DNA of 42,339 nucleotides from Burkholderiales bacterium (GTDB lineage Bacteria; Pseudomonadota; Gammaproteobacteria; Burkholderiales; Burkholderiaceae_C). The first letter of the stretch is position 1; every line of letters begins with the position of its first letter. The position numbers and the translations under genes are program-made. The notes under the pieces were generated by a model that made no database searches, had not been told where the DNA came from, and saw only the letters and a program-made list of their open reading frames with translations. Positions 8,067 to 16,192 of the stretch are shown here, one piece after another. The stretch is from positions 1-42,339 of the forward strand of contig JAFLDH010000011.1 in NCBI GenBank assembly GCA_017302505.1, in the 5' to 3' direction.

Positions 8067-9230
8067 TTGAGACTTCTCCATGTAATCCCAAGTCTCGATC
8101 CGCGTGGTGGCGGGCCAATCGAAGCGGTGCGTCAGGGGGGGCAATTCCTCAAGAGTCGTGGCCATGACGTGCAGGTGGTCACCTTGGATAGCAAAGAAGG
8201 GATGAACTTCAATGACTTCCCTCTTCCCGTACATGCGTTGGGTCCTAGCCGTGGTCACTATCGGTATAGCAACCGTCTTGTGCCTTGGTTGTTGCAGCAT
8301 GCACCTGATTTCGATGCGGTTGTTGTGAACGGCTTGTGGCAGTACCACGCACTAGGCGCGTGGCGCGCCATGCGCCACTTAGGCCGCCCATACCATGTGT
8401 TCACGCACGGCATGCTAGATCCATGGTTTAAGCAGACCTATCCGCTCAAGCACCTAAAGAAGTGGATGTATTGGCCATGGGCAGACTACCGGGTCCTGCG
8501 CGATGCCAATGGTGTCCTGTTTACGTGCGAAGAGGAGCGCCGTCTGGCTCGGCAATCGTTTTGGCTTTATCGCGCCAATGAGTATGTAGTGGCATTTGGT
8601 ACCAGTCAGCCGCCGACAGAAAGTGGTGCGATAAGGGACGCTTTTTTTCGCCTGCACCCCGAGTTGTATGCGAAGCGAATTGTTCTCTTCCTTGGCCGAA
8701 TCCACGAAAAAAAGGGTTGTGATCTGCTGGTGCGTGCCTTCAACAACGTTGCCGCCGCGCAACCCGGGCTTCACCTAGTCATAGCCGGGCCCGACGATGG
8801 CGACCTGCGTCCGGCTTTGATGAGGCTCGCCACCGATAATGGTTTGTCCGACCGCATCACTTGGACTGGCATGCTGCAGGGCGATGCAAAGTGGGGCGCG
8901 TTCTATGCGAGCGAGGTCTTTATGTTGCCTTCACACCAAGAGAATTTCGGCATTGCGGTGGTGGAGGCATTGGCCTGCCAGTTACCCGTACTTATTTCCG
9001 ACAAGGTGAACATCTGGCGCGAGATTGAAGTTGACGGTGCTGGCCTCGTGGCCCCCGATACGGCCGCCGGCGCGCAGCAGTTGCTTCAGCGCTGGCTCGA
9101 CCTGCCCGAATCCGAGCGCCTCGCTTTCCGCCGCCGTGCGGGCAGCAGCTTTGCAAGACGCTTCACCGTCGACGCGATGGCCGAAAGCTTGCTTCAGGTG
9201 GTCTGCAAGCCTAGCGCGGCCAAGGCCTGA
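8067..9230 (+). CDS. Glycosyltransferase family 4 (GT-B)
   Basis: This 387-residue GT-B enzyme would transfer a sugar from a nucleotide donor to the lipid-linked repeat at the cytoplasmic face. The N-terminal acceptor domain starts RLLHVIPSLDPRGGGPIEAV. The donor domain begins near IVLFLGRIHEKKGCDLLVRAF and carries HQENFGIAVVEALACQLPVL, the E-x7-E donor-binding motif. The start is a TTG with AGAGG 6 nt upstream; no ATG lies nearby that would keep the family N terminus. It leads a run with the methyltransferase and acetyltransferase genes. The donor and linkage cannot be read from sequence. Confidence 0.88.
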   Translation: MRLLHVIPSLDPRGGGPIEAVRQGGQFLKSRGHDVQVVTLDSKEGMNFNDFPLPVHALGPSRGHYRYSNRLVPWLLQHAPDFDAVVVNGLWQYHALGAWRAMRHLGRPYHVFTHGMLDPWFKQTYPLKHLKKWMYWPWADYRVLRDANGVLFTCEEERRLARQSFWLYRANEYVVAFGTSQPPTESGAIRDAFFRLHPELYAKRIVLFLGRIHEKKGCDLLVRAFNNVAAAQPGLHLVIAGPDDGDLRPALMRLATDNGLSDRITWTGMLQGDAKWGAFYASEVFMLPSHQENFGIAVVEALACQLPVLISDKVNIWREIEVDGAGLVAPDTAAGAQQLLQRWLDLPESERLAFRRRAGSSFARRFTVDAMAESLLQVVCKPSAAKA

Positions 9231-9243
9231 ACGCACGATTTCC

Positions 9244-9882
9244 ATGACCCAAAGCACCGTCTCGAACTACGGCTGGACGTCCGGTATTGCCCCGGAGTCC
9301 ACGGGCTACATCGGCCCCAAAGTGGTAGAGCTGTTGCGCCAACTGAGGACGAGCCGGGTGCTGGACCTGGGGTGTGGGAATGGGGCGCTGTGCGGAGAAC
9401 TCTCACGCCTAGGATTTGTCGTGGCAGGAATGGAGGTCGATCCGGAGGGGGTTCGTATCGCCCGTGAGAATTATGCGTCGCTGCCTATCTACCAGGCTGG
9501 CGTCTACGATGACCCCGCTTCATTGATGCGCAGCGAGCAACCATTCGACGCTGTGGTGTCCACAGAGGTGATCGAGCATCTTTTTGCGCCGCATCTATTG
9601 CCGCGGTACGCTCGTCAGGTGCTGAAGCCGGGGGGATATCTCGTCCTCAGCACTCCCTACCACGGCTATATCAAGAACCTGGCTTTGTCGGTGTTCGGCC
9701 AGTGGGACAAGCACTTCACTGCGCTGTGGTACGGTGGCCATATCAAGTTTTGGAGCCGGCACACTCTGGAGCGTCTGCTGCTTGCCGAGGGGTTTGAAAG
9801 TGTCGCTTTCCATGGTGTTGGACGCATGCCCTACCTCTGGAAAAGTATGGTTGTTGTGGCGCGACGCAGCCCATCGCCTTAA
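9244..9882 (+). CDS. Class I SAM-dependent methyltransferase
   Basis: The 212-residue product has the SAM-binding motif VLDLGCGNGALCGEL, an acidic residue after strand 2 (GMEVDPEG), and a motif-IV-like STEVIEHLF segment followed by LKPGGYLVLSTPY. It belongs to the Methyltransf_11/UbiG-like group common in polysaccharide clusters, where it may O-methylate a sugar or cap a chain. The open frame extends upstream inside the preceding gene, but the ATG at 9244, 13 nt after that gene's stop, gives the natural N terminus. It is followed after 2 nt by the acetyltransferase gene. Confidence 0.85.
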   Translation: MTQSTVSNYGWTSGIAPESTGYIGPKVVELLRQLRTSRVLDLGCGNGALCGELSRLGFVVAGMEVDPEGVRIARENYASLPIYQAGVYDDPASLMRSEQPFDAVVSTEVIEHLFAPHLLPRYARQVLKPGGYLVLSTPYHGYIKNLALSVFGQWDKHFTALWYGGHIKFWSRHTLERLLLAEGFESVAFHGVGRMPYLWKSMVVVARRSPSP

Positions 9883-9884
9883 GC

Positions 9885-10445
9885 GTGCAAGTCGATCTGT
9901 CGAGGAGTAAGACTCGCTGGCCATGGTCGGTCAAGCTGCGCCGGGGCATCTGGACCTTTGTCCTCGAGCCGTTGGTGCGCTGGTTGCCCAAGGTCTGCTC
10001 TCCAATGCGGGTGGCCGCGCTTCGATTAATGGGCGCGCACATAGGGCATCGTTGCCTAGTCATGCCGGGTGTACGTGTGTTGATGCCCTGGCAGCTTTCG
10101 ATGGGGGATTGGTCGGCACTGGGCGAGGCAGTCAACGTCTACAACTTTGCACCTATACACATTGGCAGTCACACCGTGGTGTCACAGTTCAGCTATTTGT
10201 GCACTGGTTCGCACGACTACACACGCGAAGAAATGCCGTTGATTCACGCGCCCATCGACATTGGCGCGCAGGCCTGGATCGCAGCGGATGTGTTCATCGG
10301 CCCTGGTGTCTGCATTCCCGATGGTGCCGTCATCGCAGCAAGATCGGTGGTGACCAAGAGTCTGCCGGATAAATGGGCTGTCTATGGCGGGCACCCATGT
10401 CGCTGGATAAAGCCACGATTGCGGCCGTTACCGACCTCGCAGTAG
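9885..10445 (+). CDS. WcaF-like hexapeptide-repeat acetyltransferase
   Basis: This 186-residue left-handed beta-helix acyltransferase resembles colanic-acid acetyltransferase WcaF. It has an N-terminal amphipathic part (about 1-45), then imperfect hexapeptide repeats (GAHIGHRCLVMPGVRV, NFAPIHIGSHTVVSQ, APIDIGAQAWIAADVFIGPGV). A GSHDY segment carries the candidate catalytic histidine, and the end has the usual VYGGHPCRWIK. It probably O-acetylates a sugar of the repeat unit using acetyl-CoA. It begins at a GTG 2 nt after the methyltransferase stop. It ends the plus-strand EPS block and faces the minus-strand operon across 94 nt with no convincing terminator. Confidence 0.87.
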   Translation: MQVDLSRSKTRWPWSVKLRRGIWTFVLEPLVRWLPKVCSPMRVAALRLMGAHIGHRCLVMPGVRVLMPWQLSMGDWSALGEAVNVYNFAPIHIGSHTVVSQFSYLCTGSHDYTREEMPLIHAPIDIGAQAWIAADVFIGPGVCIPDGAVIAARSVVTKSLPDKWAVYGGHPCRWIKPRLRPLPTSQ

Positions 10446-10539
10446 GAGAGTTGTGTTTCACTGGAAGTCGCATCTGCGTCTTGCGCAAATGCTGAATCGG
10501 AAAGGTCCGCGGCGGCAGGTGTGGCTAATGACCGGCAAC

Positions 10540-11454
10540 CTAGGGCCGGAGCACTCGGCCCGTCATTTCCTGTAGCTTCAGCAATCGTTCCTCGCGCGAC
10601 TTCAGGGGCTTCAGTGCGGCATCGAATTCCACTACTTTGGCGCCGACGAGAAAACGGTACCAGAAGCCCTGTAGCACATGGTAGACAAGTCCAGAGCGCC
10701 CATCCAGGAAGCCGAGCTGGAACACAAAGCGCCACACGAAATAGAGCAATGGAGCCAGCCAGAAGGGCAGCTTGTTGTAGATCTTGTTCTTCAAGAGCCG
10801 CTTGATTGACGCTTGCCGGCCGGTACCCTGCGCGGCCAGCTCGTGATCGGTTTCGAACAGGCCGTAGCGAGCGTCCAACACGTCAATGGCCTCGCGCGTG
10901 GCATAGCCGTTGTGCTTGTCGGTAAAGTAGCTGAGGTCGTTCAGGTTCCAGTCGGAGAACCCGCCGTGCAGCGTGATGATCCGGCCGCCACTAACCACGA
11001 CGTGCTCATCCATCCAGCGCATCTCCACTCGGCCTTGCCCACGGCGCCAGATACGCACGAGGTTCAGTGGGTAGCGGCCGCCGAAGCGTACCCAACGGCC
11101 CATCCATATGTGCCTGCGCTGCAGGATGACGCCGGCCACATCGACGGGCGGGTTAGCCAGGAACGCCCGTATGCTTTCTGCCAAGTCTTCGTGAATGATT
11201 TCGTCCGCATCGAGTCGCAGTATCCAGTCGGATGTGATACCCGTTTCGTCTAGCGCAAACCTGAACTGGTCGGCATAGTTTCGGAACCTGCGTTCAAACA
11301 CCCTTGCGCCGGCGGCCTGTGCCAGTTGCTGCGTCCGGTCCGTGCTGTGGCTGTCGACCACCACGACCTCGGTGGCAAAACTTGCCACGCTGGCCATGGC
11401 CCGAGGCAGGTGCTTGGCTTCGTTGTTGGTCAGGATGATCGCTGTGAGGGACAT
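10540..11454 (-). CDS. Glycosyltransferase family 2 (WaaE/KdtX-like)
   Basis: The 304-residue GT-A enzyme starts SLTAIILTNNEAKHLPRAM and has VVVVDSHSTDRTQ and a DxD-type RLDADE motif. An EHVV...GGFSDWNLNDLSYFTDKHNGYA segment is typical of the WaaE-like subgroup. A hydrophobic C-terminal stretch (FWLAPLLYFVWRFVFQLGF) suggests membrane association. It likely adds one sugar of the EPS repeat. An in-frame ATG at 11520 overlaps the previous stop as ATGA and would add 22 Pro/Arg-rich residues. The ATG at 11454 with AAGAG upstream gives the family-typical start; the choice is not certain. It is the last gene of the minus-strand operon. Confidence 0.88.
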   Translation of the reverse strand: MSLTAIILTNNEAKHLPRAMASVASFATEVVVVDSHSTDRTQQLAQAAGARVFERRFRNYADQFRFALDETGITSDWILRLDADEIIHEDLAESIRAFLANPPVDVAGVILQRRHIWMGRWVRFGGRYPLNLVRIWRRGQGRVEMRWMDEHVVVSGGRIITLHGGFSDWNLNDLSYFTDKHNGYATREAIDVLDARYGLFETDHELAAQGTGRQASIKRLLKNKIYNKLPFWLAPLLYFVWRFVFQLGFLDGRSGLVYHVLQGFWYRFLVGAKVVEFDAALKPLKSREERLLKLQEMTGRVLRP

Positions 11455-11516
11455 GACACTCTTGTGAGACTGCGCAGATGGTGGTCGCGGGCGCTTCGGC
11501 TGCCGGATCGCGAGCA

Positions 11517-12725
11517 TCATTGCCGTCGCACCGCATGGGCCGTGCCGGGATGTGCCTGTTCCGCCTCGAGTTCGATGACTCTGCGGTAGATGCGTTCATA
11601 GGCATCGATGGCCAGGTTGCCATTAAATCGCGCCGTCCACGCGATGCATGCCTCGCGCCTGAGTTGCTGGGCGCGGGGCGGCGTATCGAGCAGTTGCTGT
11701 AGGCGCTGCGCCGCGAGACGGGCCCATTTGCCACTGTCCCCCGTGGCGCTCGGCCGTGGTACAAGACAGGCCTCTGGCCCGGCAACCTCATTCATCGGCG
11801 CCGCATCGGTGGTCAGCACCGGGCAGCCGCAGGCCTGGGCCTCGACCAATGGCCAGCCGAAGCCCTCGGCCAGGCTGGGAAACAGGAGGGCCCTGGCCAG
11901 TGAATAGGCAGCCTGCAAGGTGTCGTTGTCGAGGTTCTCGAAGAATAGCACTTCGCCCCGCGGTGGAACCCTGGCAAGGGCCTGTCGCAGCGATGGGTCT
12001 GGCGGTGGCGTGATCATCCACAGCGGCAACGGACGGTCGCTGTGCTGCGCATAGGCCGCGTACAGGCGAACCACTCCAATGGGGTTTTTGTACCACTGGT
12101 TTCCGCCGACATGCAGCAGCATGCCTTGCTCGGCCACCGGCAGGCCAGCCCTCGCCAACTGTGCCTGCGCTGAGGGGCGCGACATGGGCGCGAACGGATG
12201 GCTGAGACCGTTGTAGACCACCTCGTTGGTCAGCGGCCGCACGCCGCCCAAGCCGACCATGTCCTGTCGCGTGCTGTCGGACACCGAGATAAAGTGCCTG
12301 GCCTGCCGAAAGCCGCGCCGGATATAGCGCTGGTAGATCCGCCCTGGCAGGTGCGTGTGGTGTTCCGGCGTCATGCCCAGCGCCGAACGCAGCGCCAACA
12401 GGTCGTGGCAGTGCACCACGTGCGGCCGCTGGCCGACCAGCGGTACCCATGGGCCAAGGGCCTGGTCAGCAAAGACAAAGAGCGTGTCGGCGGGTTGCCG
12501 TTCGATGGCGCGCCGTACCCAGCGCGGAAACAGCAGATACTGGTCCGCATAGCCCGCCCACTTTGCCAGCTTGCCACCCTTGGTGTTCGCGCGCAGGTGC
12601 TCGGCAGGCGCCCAGGTCTGCACCGTGTGCCCGCGCTGCCTTAGGCCGCTGACCAACATGTCCGCAAAGCGGGGCATGCTGTACGACACCAGCCAGGCGG
12701 GGTGCGTGAGGAGCACGATGTTCAC
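11517..12725 (-). CDS. Glycosyltransferase family 4
   Basis: This 402-residue GT-B glycosyltransferase has an N-terminal domain beginning NIVLLTHPAWLVSYSMPRFADMLV. The donor half contains LLHVGGNQWYKNPIGVVRLY and SLAEGFGWPLVEAQACGCPVL, a complete E-x7-E motif. It uses a GTG start overlapping the upstream methyltransferase stop (GTGA), so translation is probably coupled. A nucleotide-sugar donor is expected, with the acceptor being the undecaprenyl-linked oligosaccharide. Specificity is unknown. Confidence 0.88.
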   Translation of the reverse strand: MNIVLLTHPAWLVSYSMPRFADMLVSGLRQRGHTVQTWAPAEHLRANTKGGKLAKWAGYADQYLLFPRWVRRAIERQPADTLFVFADQALGPWVPLVGQRPHVVHCHDLLALRSALGMTPEHHTHLPGRIYQRYIRRGFRQARHFISVSDSTRQDMVGLGGVRPLTNEVVYNGLSHPFAPMSRPSAQAQLARAGLPVAEQGMLLHVGGNQWYKNPIGVVRLYAAYAQHSDRPLPLWMITPPPDPSLRQALARVPPRGEVLFFENLDNDTLQAAYSLARALLFPSLAEGFGWPLVEAQACGCPVLTTDAAPMNEVAGPEACLVPRPSATGDSGKWARLAAQRLQQLLDTPPRAQQLRREACIAWTARFNGNLAIDAYERIYRRVIELEAEQAHPGTAHAVRRQ

Positions 12726-13489
12726 GCGGATGCAGGCACGTCATGTGACGGCGTCTCTGCGACAACAAGCATGTTCTGCGACAAGATGTGCCCGCTGGTC
12801 CCGGTTTCGGCCAGAAGCTGTAGGCGCGCCGGCAAAGTCGACAGGTACCACAACGCCGACCGCACGGCACTCTTCAAGCCGTGCATCACGGGCCGGTCTT
12901 CATAGCATCGGATGTTGGTGAAGCCGCAGATCGTCAGCAACTGCCGCATCGAGGCTGGGGTAAACGCCTGCTCGTGGGTTAGATCCCCATAGCGCACGCG
13001 CATGCCGTGCAGTCCCTCGGCATTCGGCACATGCATGATTACCCGGCCACCGCGGCGCAGCGCGCCGTAGGTGCCGTCCAGGGTGGCCAACAGTTCGTCG
13101 CGCGTCTGATGCTCCAGAACATCAAGCAGGAACACAGCATCGACATCGTGGGTGTGGGTCATGAGTGTGGCAAGCAGATCGCCCACCTCTACCTCGTCCA
13201 GCCCGCTCTGTTGGGCCAGCGCCACCTGCTCGGCCGAAAGGTCCACGCCGCTGGCGCGGCGATAGCCGGCGCACTTGAGTGCTCGTATCAACGCACCATG
13301 ACCGCAGGCGAGATCGAGAATCAAGGCATCGCGGTTAGCCGGCGCGTGACGGCGTATCAACTTCGACAGGTAGGCATCGCGTCCGCGATGAGAGCCGTTG
13401 CCCGCCTGCCCCGAGCTCACATAGGCTGCGTAGAGCCTGTGGCGCGCATCTGGCGAAGCAGGGGTGTGTGCAGGGTGTTCGCCAGCCAT
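12722..13489 (-). CDS. Class I SAM-dependent methyltransferase
   Basis: The 255-residue product carries LILDLACGHGALIRAL (SAM motif I), GVDLSAEQVALAQ and DAVFLLDVLEHQ, with GGRVIMHVPNAEG after it, as in UbiE/Methyltransf_11/23 enzymes. It may modify a sugar or the chain end. The ATG at 13489 lies 4 nt after the TAG of the membrane-protein gene with GGAG at 7-8 nt, so it was preferred to the ATG at 13516, which would overlap that gene. It is the second methyltransferase of the locus and only distantly similar to the 9244-9882 one. Confidence 0.85.
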   Translation of the reverse strand: MAGEHPAHTPASPDARHRLYAAYVSSGQAGNGSHRGRDAYLSKLIRRHAPANRDALILDLACGHGALIRALKCAGYRRASGVDLSAEQVALAQQSGLDEVEVGDLLATLMTHTHDVDAVFLLDVLEHQTRDELLATLDGTYGALRRGGRVIMHVPNAEGLHGMRVRYGDLTHEQAFTPASMRQLLTICGFTNIRCYEDRPVMHGLKSAVRSALWYLSTLPARLQLLAETGTSGHILSQNMLVVAETPSHDVPASA

Positions 13490-13493
13490 CGGT

Positions 13494-15083
13494 CTACTCC
13501 TTGCGCTGACGGGCATACGACGACTTCTGCGCGAATGCGGTCTGCGATGTCCCTATTCGCAGCATTCCGCGTACGGCCCAGAACACGACGGAGTAAAGCA
13601 GTATCGACTGCGCGTAGTTGCGCAGAAAGCCGTGCAGCAGCTTGACAATCGATTCACCCGAAATGCCATAGATGAACAGTGGCCAGGCCAGCAACATGGC
13701 CACTGGTGCGATTGCCAACCTGCCATCGCGGTCAGTGGCGCACAGCGATTCCCACATCAAGTAGCTCAGCACGCATAGCCCAATGTAGAACAGCAGGAAA
13801 GCGGGACCGAACAGTGCGAGCCCATGGGCAAACATCGAACCGGTCTTCAGACCGCCGACTTCCAGGCCGAGGCTCAGATTCGCGATGTGATCGCCCATCG
13901 AGACCATCAGGAAGCCTTTGTCGATACCGATGCTCAGCAAGTCCAACGCGGGTTGTGGTAGCACGGCGATCAGTTGCTCCACGGTGATGCCCCATAGGGC
14001 GTCACGTTCAATGGGCGAAAAACCTTGTACAAAGGCGAGCATGTTGTCGTGGTACTTGGTCTCGATGAAGCGGTTCAGCACGGGGTTGGCAATGTATGTT
14101 TCGTCGTAGATCGAAAGGATTCGATCAAGGTCGAAGTTGTCGCGGTACGTGTCCAGCCTGTGACGTTCGTGCAACAGTACATGCCACGTCTCGGCGACCA
14201 GTTCGCCGGGCGATGCACTTTCGCGCATGCCCCGCACCACGACCATTGCCGTGGCTAGGTCGGCCAGGGGATTGAGCAACACCAAACCGACGACTGTCAG
14301 CGTGACGATGCGGACCACCAGCCCCTTGCCTGCAGCGCGCTGGTCGCGCAGTGTCAGCAGCAATAACAGTAGGCCCGCCGTGACCACGCCCAGGAACATC
14401 AGATTGCGCGCATTCGCTATCAGCGCAATCAGTACAGCTAACAGCAAAAACAGCGCCAATGCGTGCCACTGGCGGCGCATGTCTGCCGAGTATCCCGGCC
14501 TCATGACATGCAGCACCGGGATCAAAAAGGGGGCCCATGCGAGAAAGCGCAGACCATCCAGTACCTTGCCCATCAACCCGAGCTCGCTGACTGTGCGAGC
14601 CACCAAAGCAAGAAGCCCGATGATTCCAATGGCCCAAAGCTCCGCCGGATTTGGGCTATCGAAGATGTGCAACGGGCGCAACAAGTGCCCCAACGTGTTC
14701 CGCATCGTCGTAAAGACCAGCAAGCCTCGGAAAATGACCAGCGCCAGGAGGGCGCAGGACTGGAATGCGGCAAGCCAGCCGAACGTGTACATGGGGTCTA
14801 CTAGCCCCTCGGTCAGCGGGGTCCAGAGCAGAGTCTGTGCAATTAGTGCCCCCGATTGGGTGGTGATGCACATGCCCAGAACGGCCAGGGACGCCAGTGG
14901 GAACTGCATGAACGCTTGCGTTCGAGCTAGGTAGTGCACCGTCAAGGTGTGCGAAGCGAGTACGACGGTACAACTAATCAGATTGGGCGCCGCGTGGTCG
15001 ATCAGCGGCTGTAACAGTGCGCATGCCAACGGCACGCACTGCAGCAATGCAAACACCAGCCCCGACCGTGTCAAGCCAGGCAT
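13494..15083 (-). CDS. Polytopic membrane protein, Wzy-like polymerase candidate
   Basis: This 529-residue protein has roughly ten to twelve hydrophobic segments, clustered at residues 5-230, about 235-285 and 395-515. A long soluble loop lies between (about 290-390), containing RLDTYRDNFDLDRILSIYDETYIANPVLNRF and a second stretch with NMLAFVQGFSPIERDALWG. A large periplasmic loop between membrane helices is the layout of O-antigen/EPS polymerases, and no other polymerase is visible in the locus, so polymerisation of flipped repeat units is the best guess. Sequence motifs alone do not prove it; an unrelated integral membrane protein is possible. The start overlaps the upstream gene by 13 nt. 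Confidence 0.7.
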   Translation of the reverse strand: MPGLTRSGLVFALLQCVPLACALLQPLIDHAAPNLISCTVVLASHTLTVHYLARTQAFMQFPLASLAVLGMCITTQSGALIAQTLLWTPLTEGLVDPMYTFGWLAAFQSCALLALVIFRGLLVFTTMRNTLGHLLRPLHIFDSPNPAELWAIGIIGLLALVARTVSELGLMGKVLDGLRFLAWAPFLIPVLHVMRPGYSADMRRQWHALALFLLLAVLIALIANARNLMFLGVVTAGLLLLLLTLRDQRAAGKGLVVRIVTLTVVGLVLLNPLADLATAMVVVRGMRESASPGELVAETWHVLLHERHRLDTYRDNFDLDRILSIYDETYIANPVLNRFIETKYHDNMLAFVQGFSPIERDALWGITVEQLIAVLPQPALDLLSIGIDKGFLMVSMGDHIANLSLGLEVGGLKTGSMFAHGLALFGPAFLLFYIGLCVLSYLMWESLCATDRDGRLAIAPVAMLLAWPLFIYGISGESIVKLLHGFLRNYAQSILLYSVVFWAVRGMLRIGTSQTAFAQKSSYARQRKE

Positions 15084-16192
15084 TGCATCAGGTCGCGGGA
15101 CTGGAACGACTGGTGTGCATCGTGGGCATTGCGTGCACTACCCTGCTGTAGATCTGACACTTCCTCAAGGATCTGCTTGCAGACGGCCTCGTTACCAAAG
15201 CCCAGCGCCAGCATACGCTGCCGGCCAGCAAGGCAAATGCGCATACGACGCGGCTCGTCGGCCAGCAATTGACGACACACCTGAGCGCACTCGTCCACGT
15301 CGCTCCAAAATACCGCCTCGATGCCTTCGCGGAACATGCGCTTGTGGTCCGACGTGCGTTCTGCGCAGAGTAGGCCCCCAGCGAACGGAATTTCTACCGA
15401 ACGGCGCGTGTGGCCATCGCGATTTCCCTTCGACAGCAATCCCAGTGAAACTCGGGCACCCTGGATTGCGGCCACATAGTCTCGGCCGGCGCTGGCAGGG
15501 CCACGCCAAACTTGGCGAAGCCGCAGCCATTGCGGCGAACGCTCCCATCTGTTTCCCCGCACGCTGACTGGAATGCCTCGCTGAAGCAACTGCAGGAGGA
15601 ACTCGTCTCGGTGCTCGCCGGGTATCCAGGTGCCTACGAAGCTGACTTCCGACCTGAAGCTGGGGTCGATTTGACACACGTCATCGAAGCGTCGGTGTGC
15701 CAGTTCGTCGTAGCTCATGGGCACACGCAAGAGGCGCCGAACGCCGGCGTCACGGTACTCGCTATCTGGGATCATCCGGCTGGGGACCGCACACAGGTCG
15801 TAGCACGAAAAAGCGTGGCGCAATTGGTCGAAGTGCCGCCCGTCTCGGTTTCCAGTGGGGTCATCGTTGTTGTAGAGGACTATCGGCACGGCGAGCTGCC
15901 GACGCAGTTCGGCCAGTACCTTAGGCCCGAAGAGTTCGCCGCTGTTTACCCAGACAAGGTCCACGCCGGCCACACGCCGTCCTACTGCAGCGGCCCATTT
16001 AAGCGCGGTGGATTGCAGCAGCCTGTAGCCGGTACGGTAGTGCACCGCGGCTTCGAAGCGGGATTGGGTGCGAACGCCCAGGTCGGTGTATGGATCACAC
16101 ATGATCGGCTCGTGCCCCAGGCGACCGAGCGCGTCGGCGCGGTGGCGTGAAGTGCTTGCCAAACTGGTATCACCAAGGTAGAGGATCTTCAT
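15071..16192 (-). CDS. CgeB-like glycosyltransferase
   Basis: The 373-residue product starts MKILYLGDTSLASTSRHRADAL. Its C-terminal half looks like the CgeB/Glyco_trans_1_2 group: SFVGTWIPGEHRDEFLLQL, VRGNRW, YVAAIQGARVSLGLLSKGNRDGHTRRSVEIPFAGGLLCAERT and a final ...FWSDVDEC segment. It is a GT-B-type sugar transferase. The ATG at 16192 forms an ATGA overlap with the upstream stop, whereas the open frame could be extended 33 codons with non-conserved sequence. It is one of six glycosyltransferases visible in the locus. Confidence 0.82.
   Translation of the reverse strand: MKILYLGDTSLASTSRHRADALGRLGHEPIMCDPYTDLGVRTQSRFEAAVHYRTGYRLLQSTALKWAAAVGRRVAGVDLVWVNSGELFGPKVLAELRRQLAVPIVLYNNDDPTGNRDGRHFDQLRHAFSCYDLCAVPSRMIPDSEYRDAGVRRLLRVPMSYDELAHRRFDDVCQIDPSFRSEVSFVGTWIPGEHRDEFLLQLLQRGIPVSVRGNRWERSPQWLRLRQVWRGPASAGRDYVAAIQGARVSLGLLSKGNRDGHTRRSVEIPFAGGLLCAERTSDHKRMFREGIEAVFWSDVDECAQVCRQLLADEPRRMRICLAGRQRMLALGFGNEAVCKQILEEVSDLQQGSARNAHDAHQSFQSRDLMQCLA

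Noticed and set aside
10543-10561. GGGCCG/CGGCCC hairpin between the two convergent EPS units
   Set aside because: It lies within the last codons of the glycosyltransferase gene and has no T-run, so a terminator call is not justified.
12198-12644. Plus-strand frames inside the EPS operon (for example 148 codons)
   Set aside because: They lie fully antisense to a glycosyltransferase gene with intact motifs and have no ribosome-binding sites.
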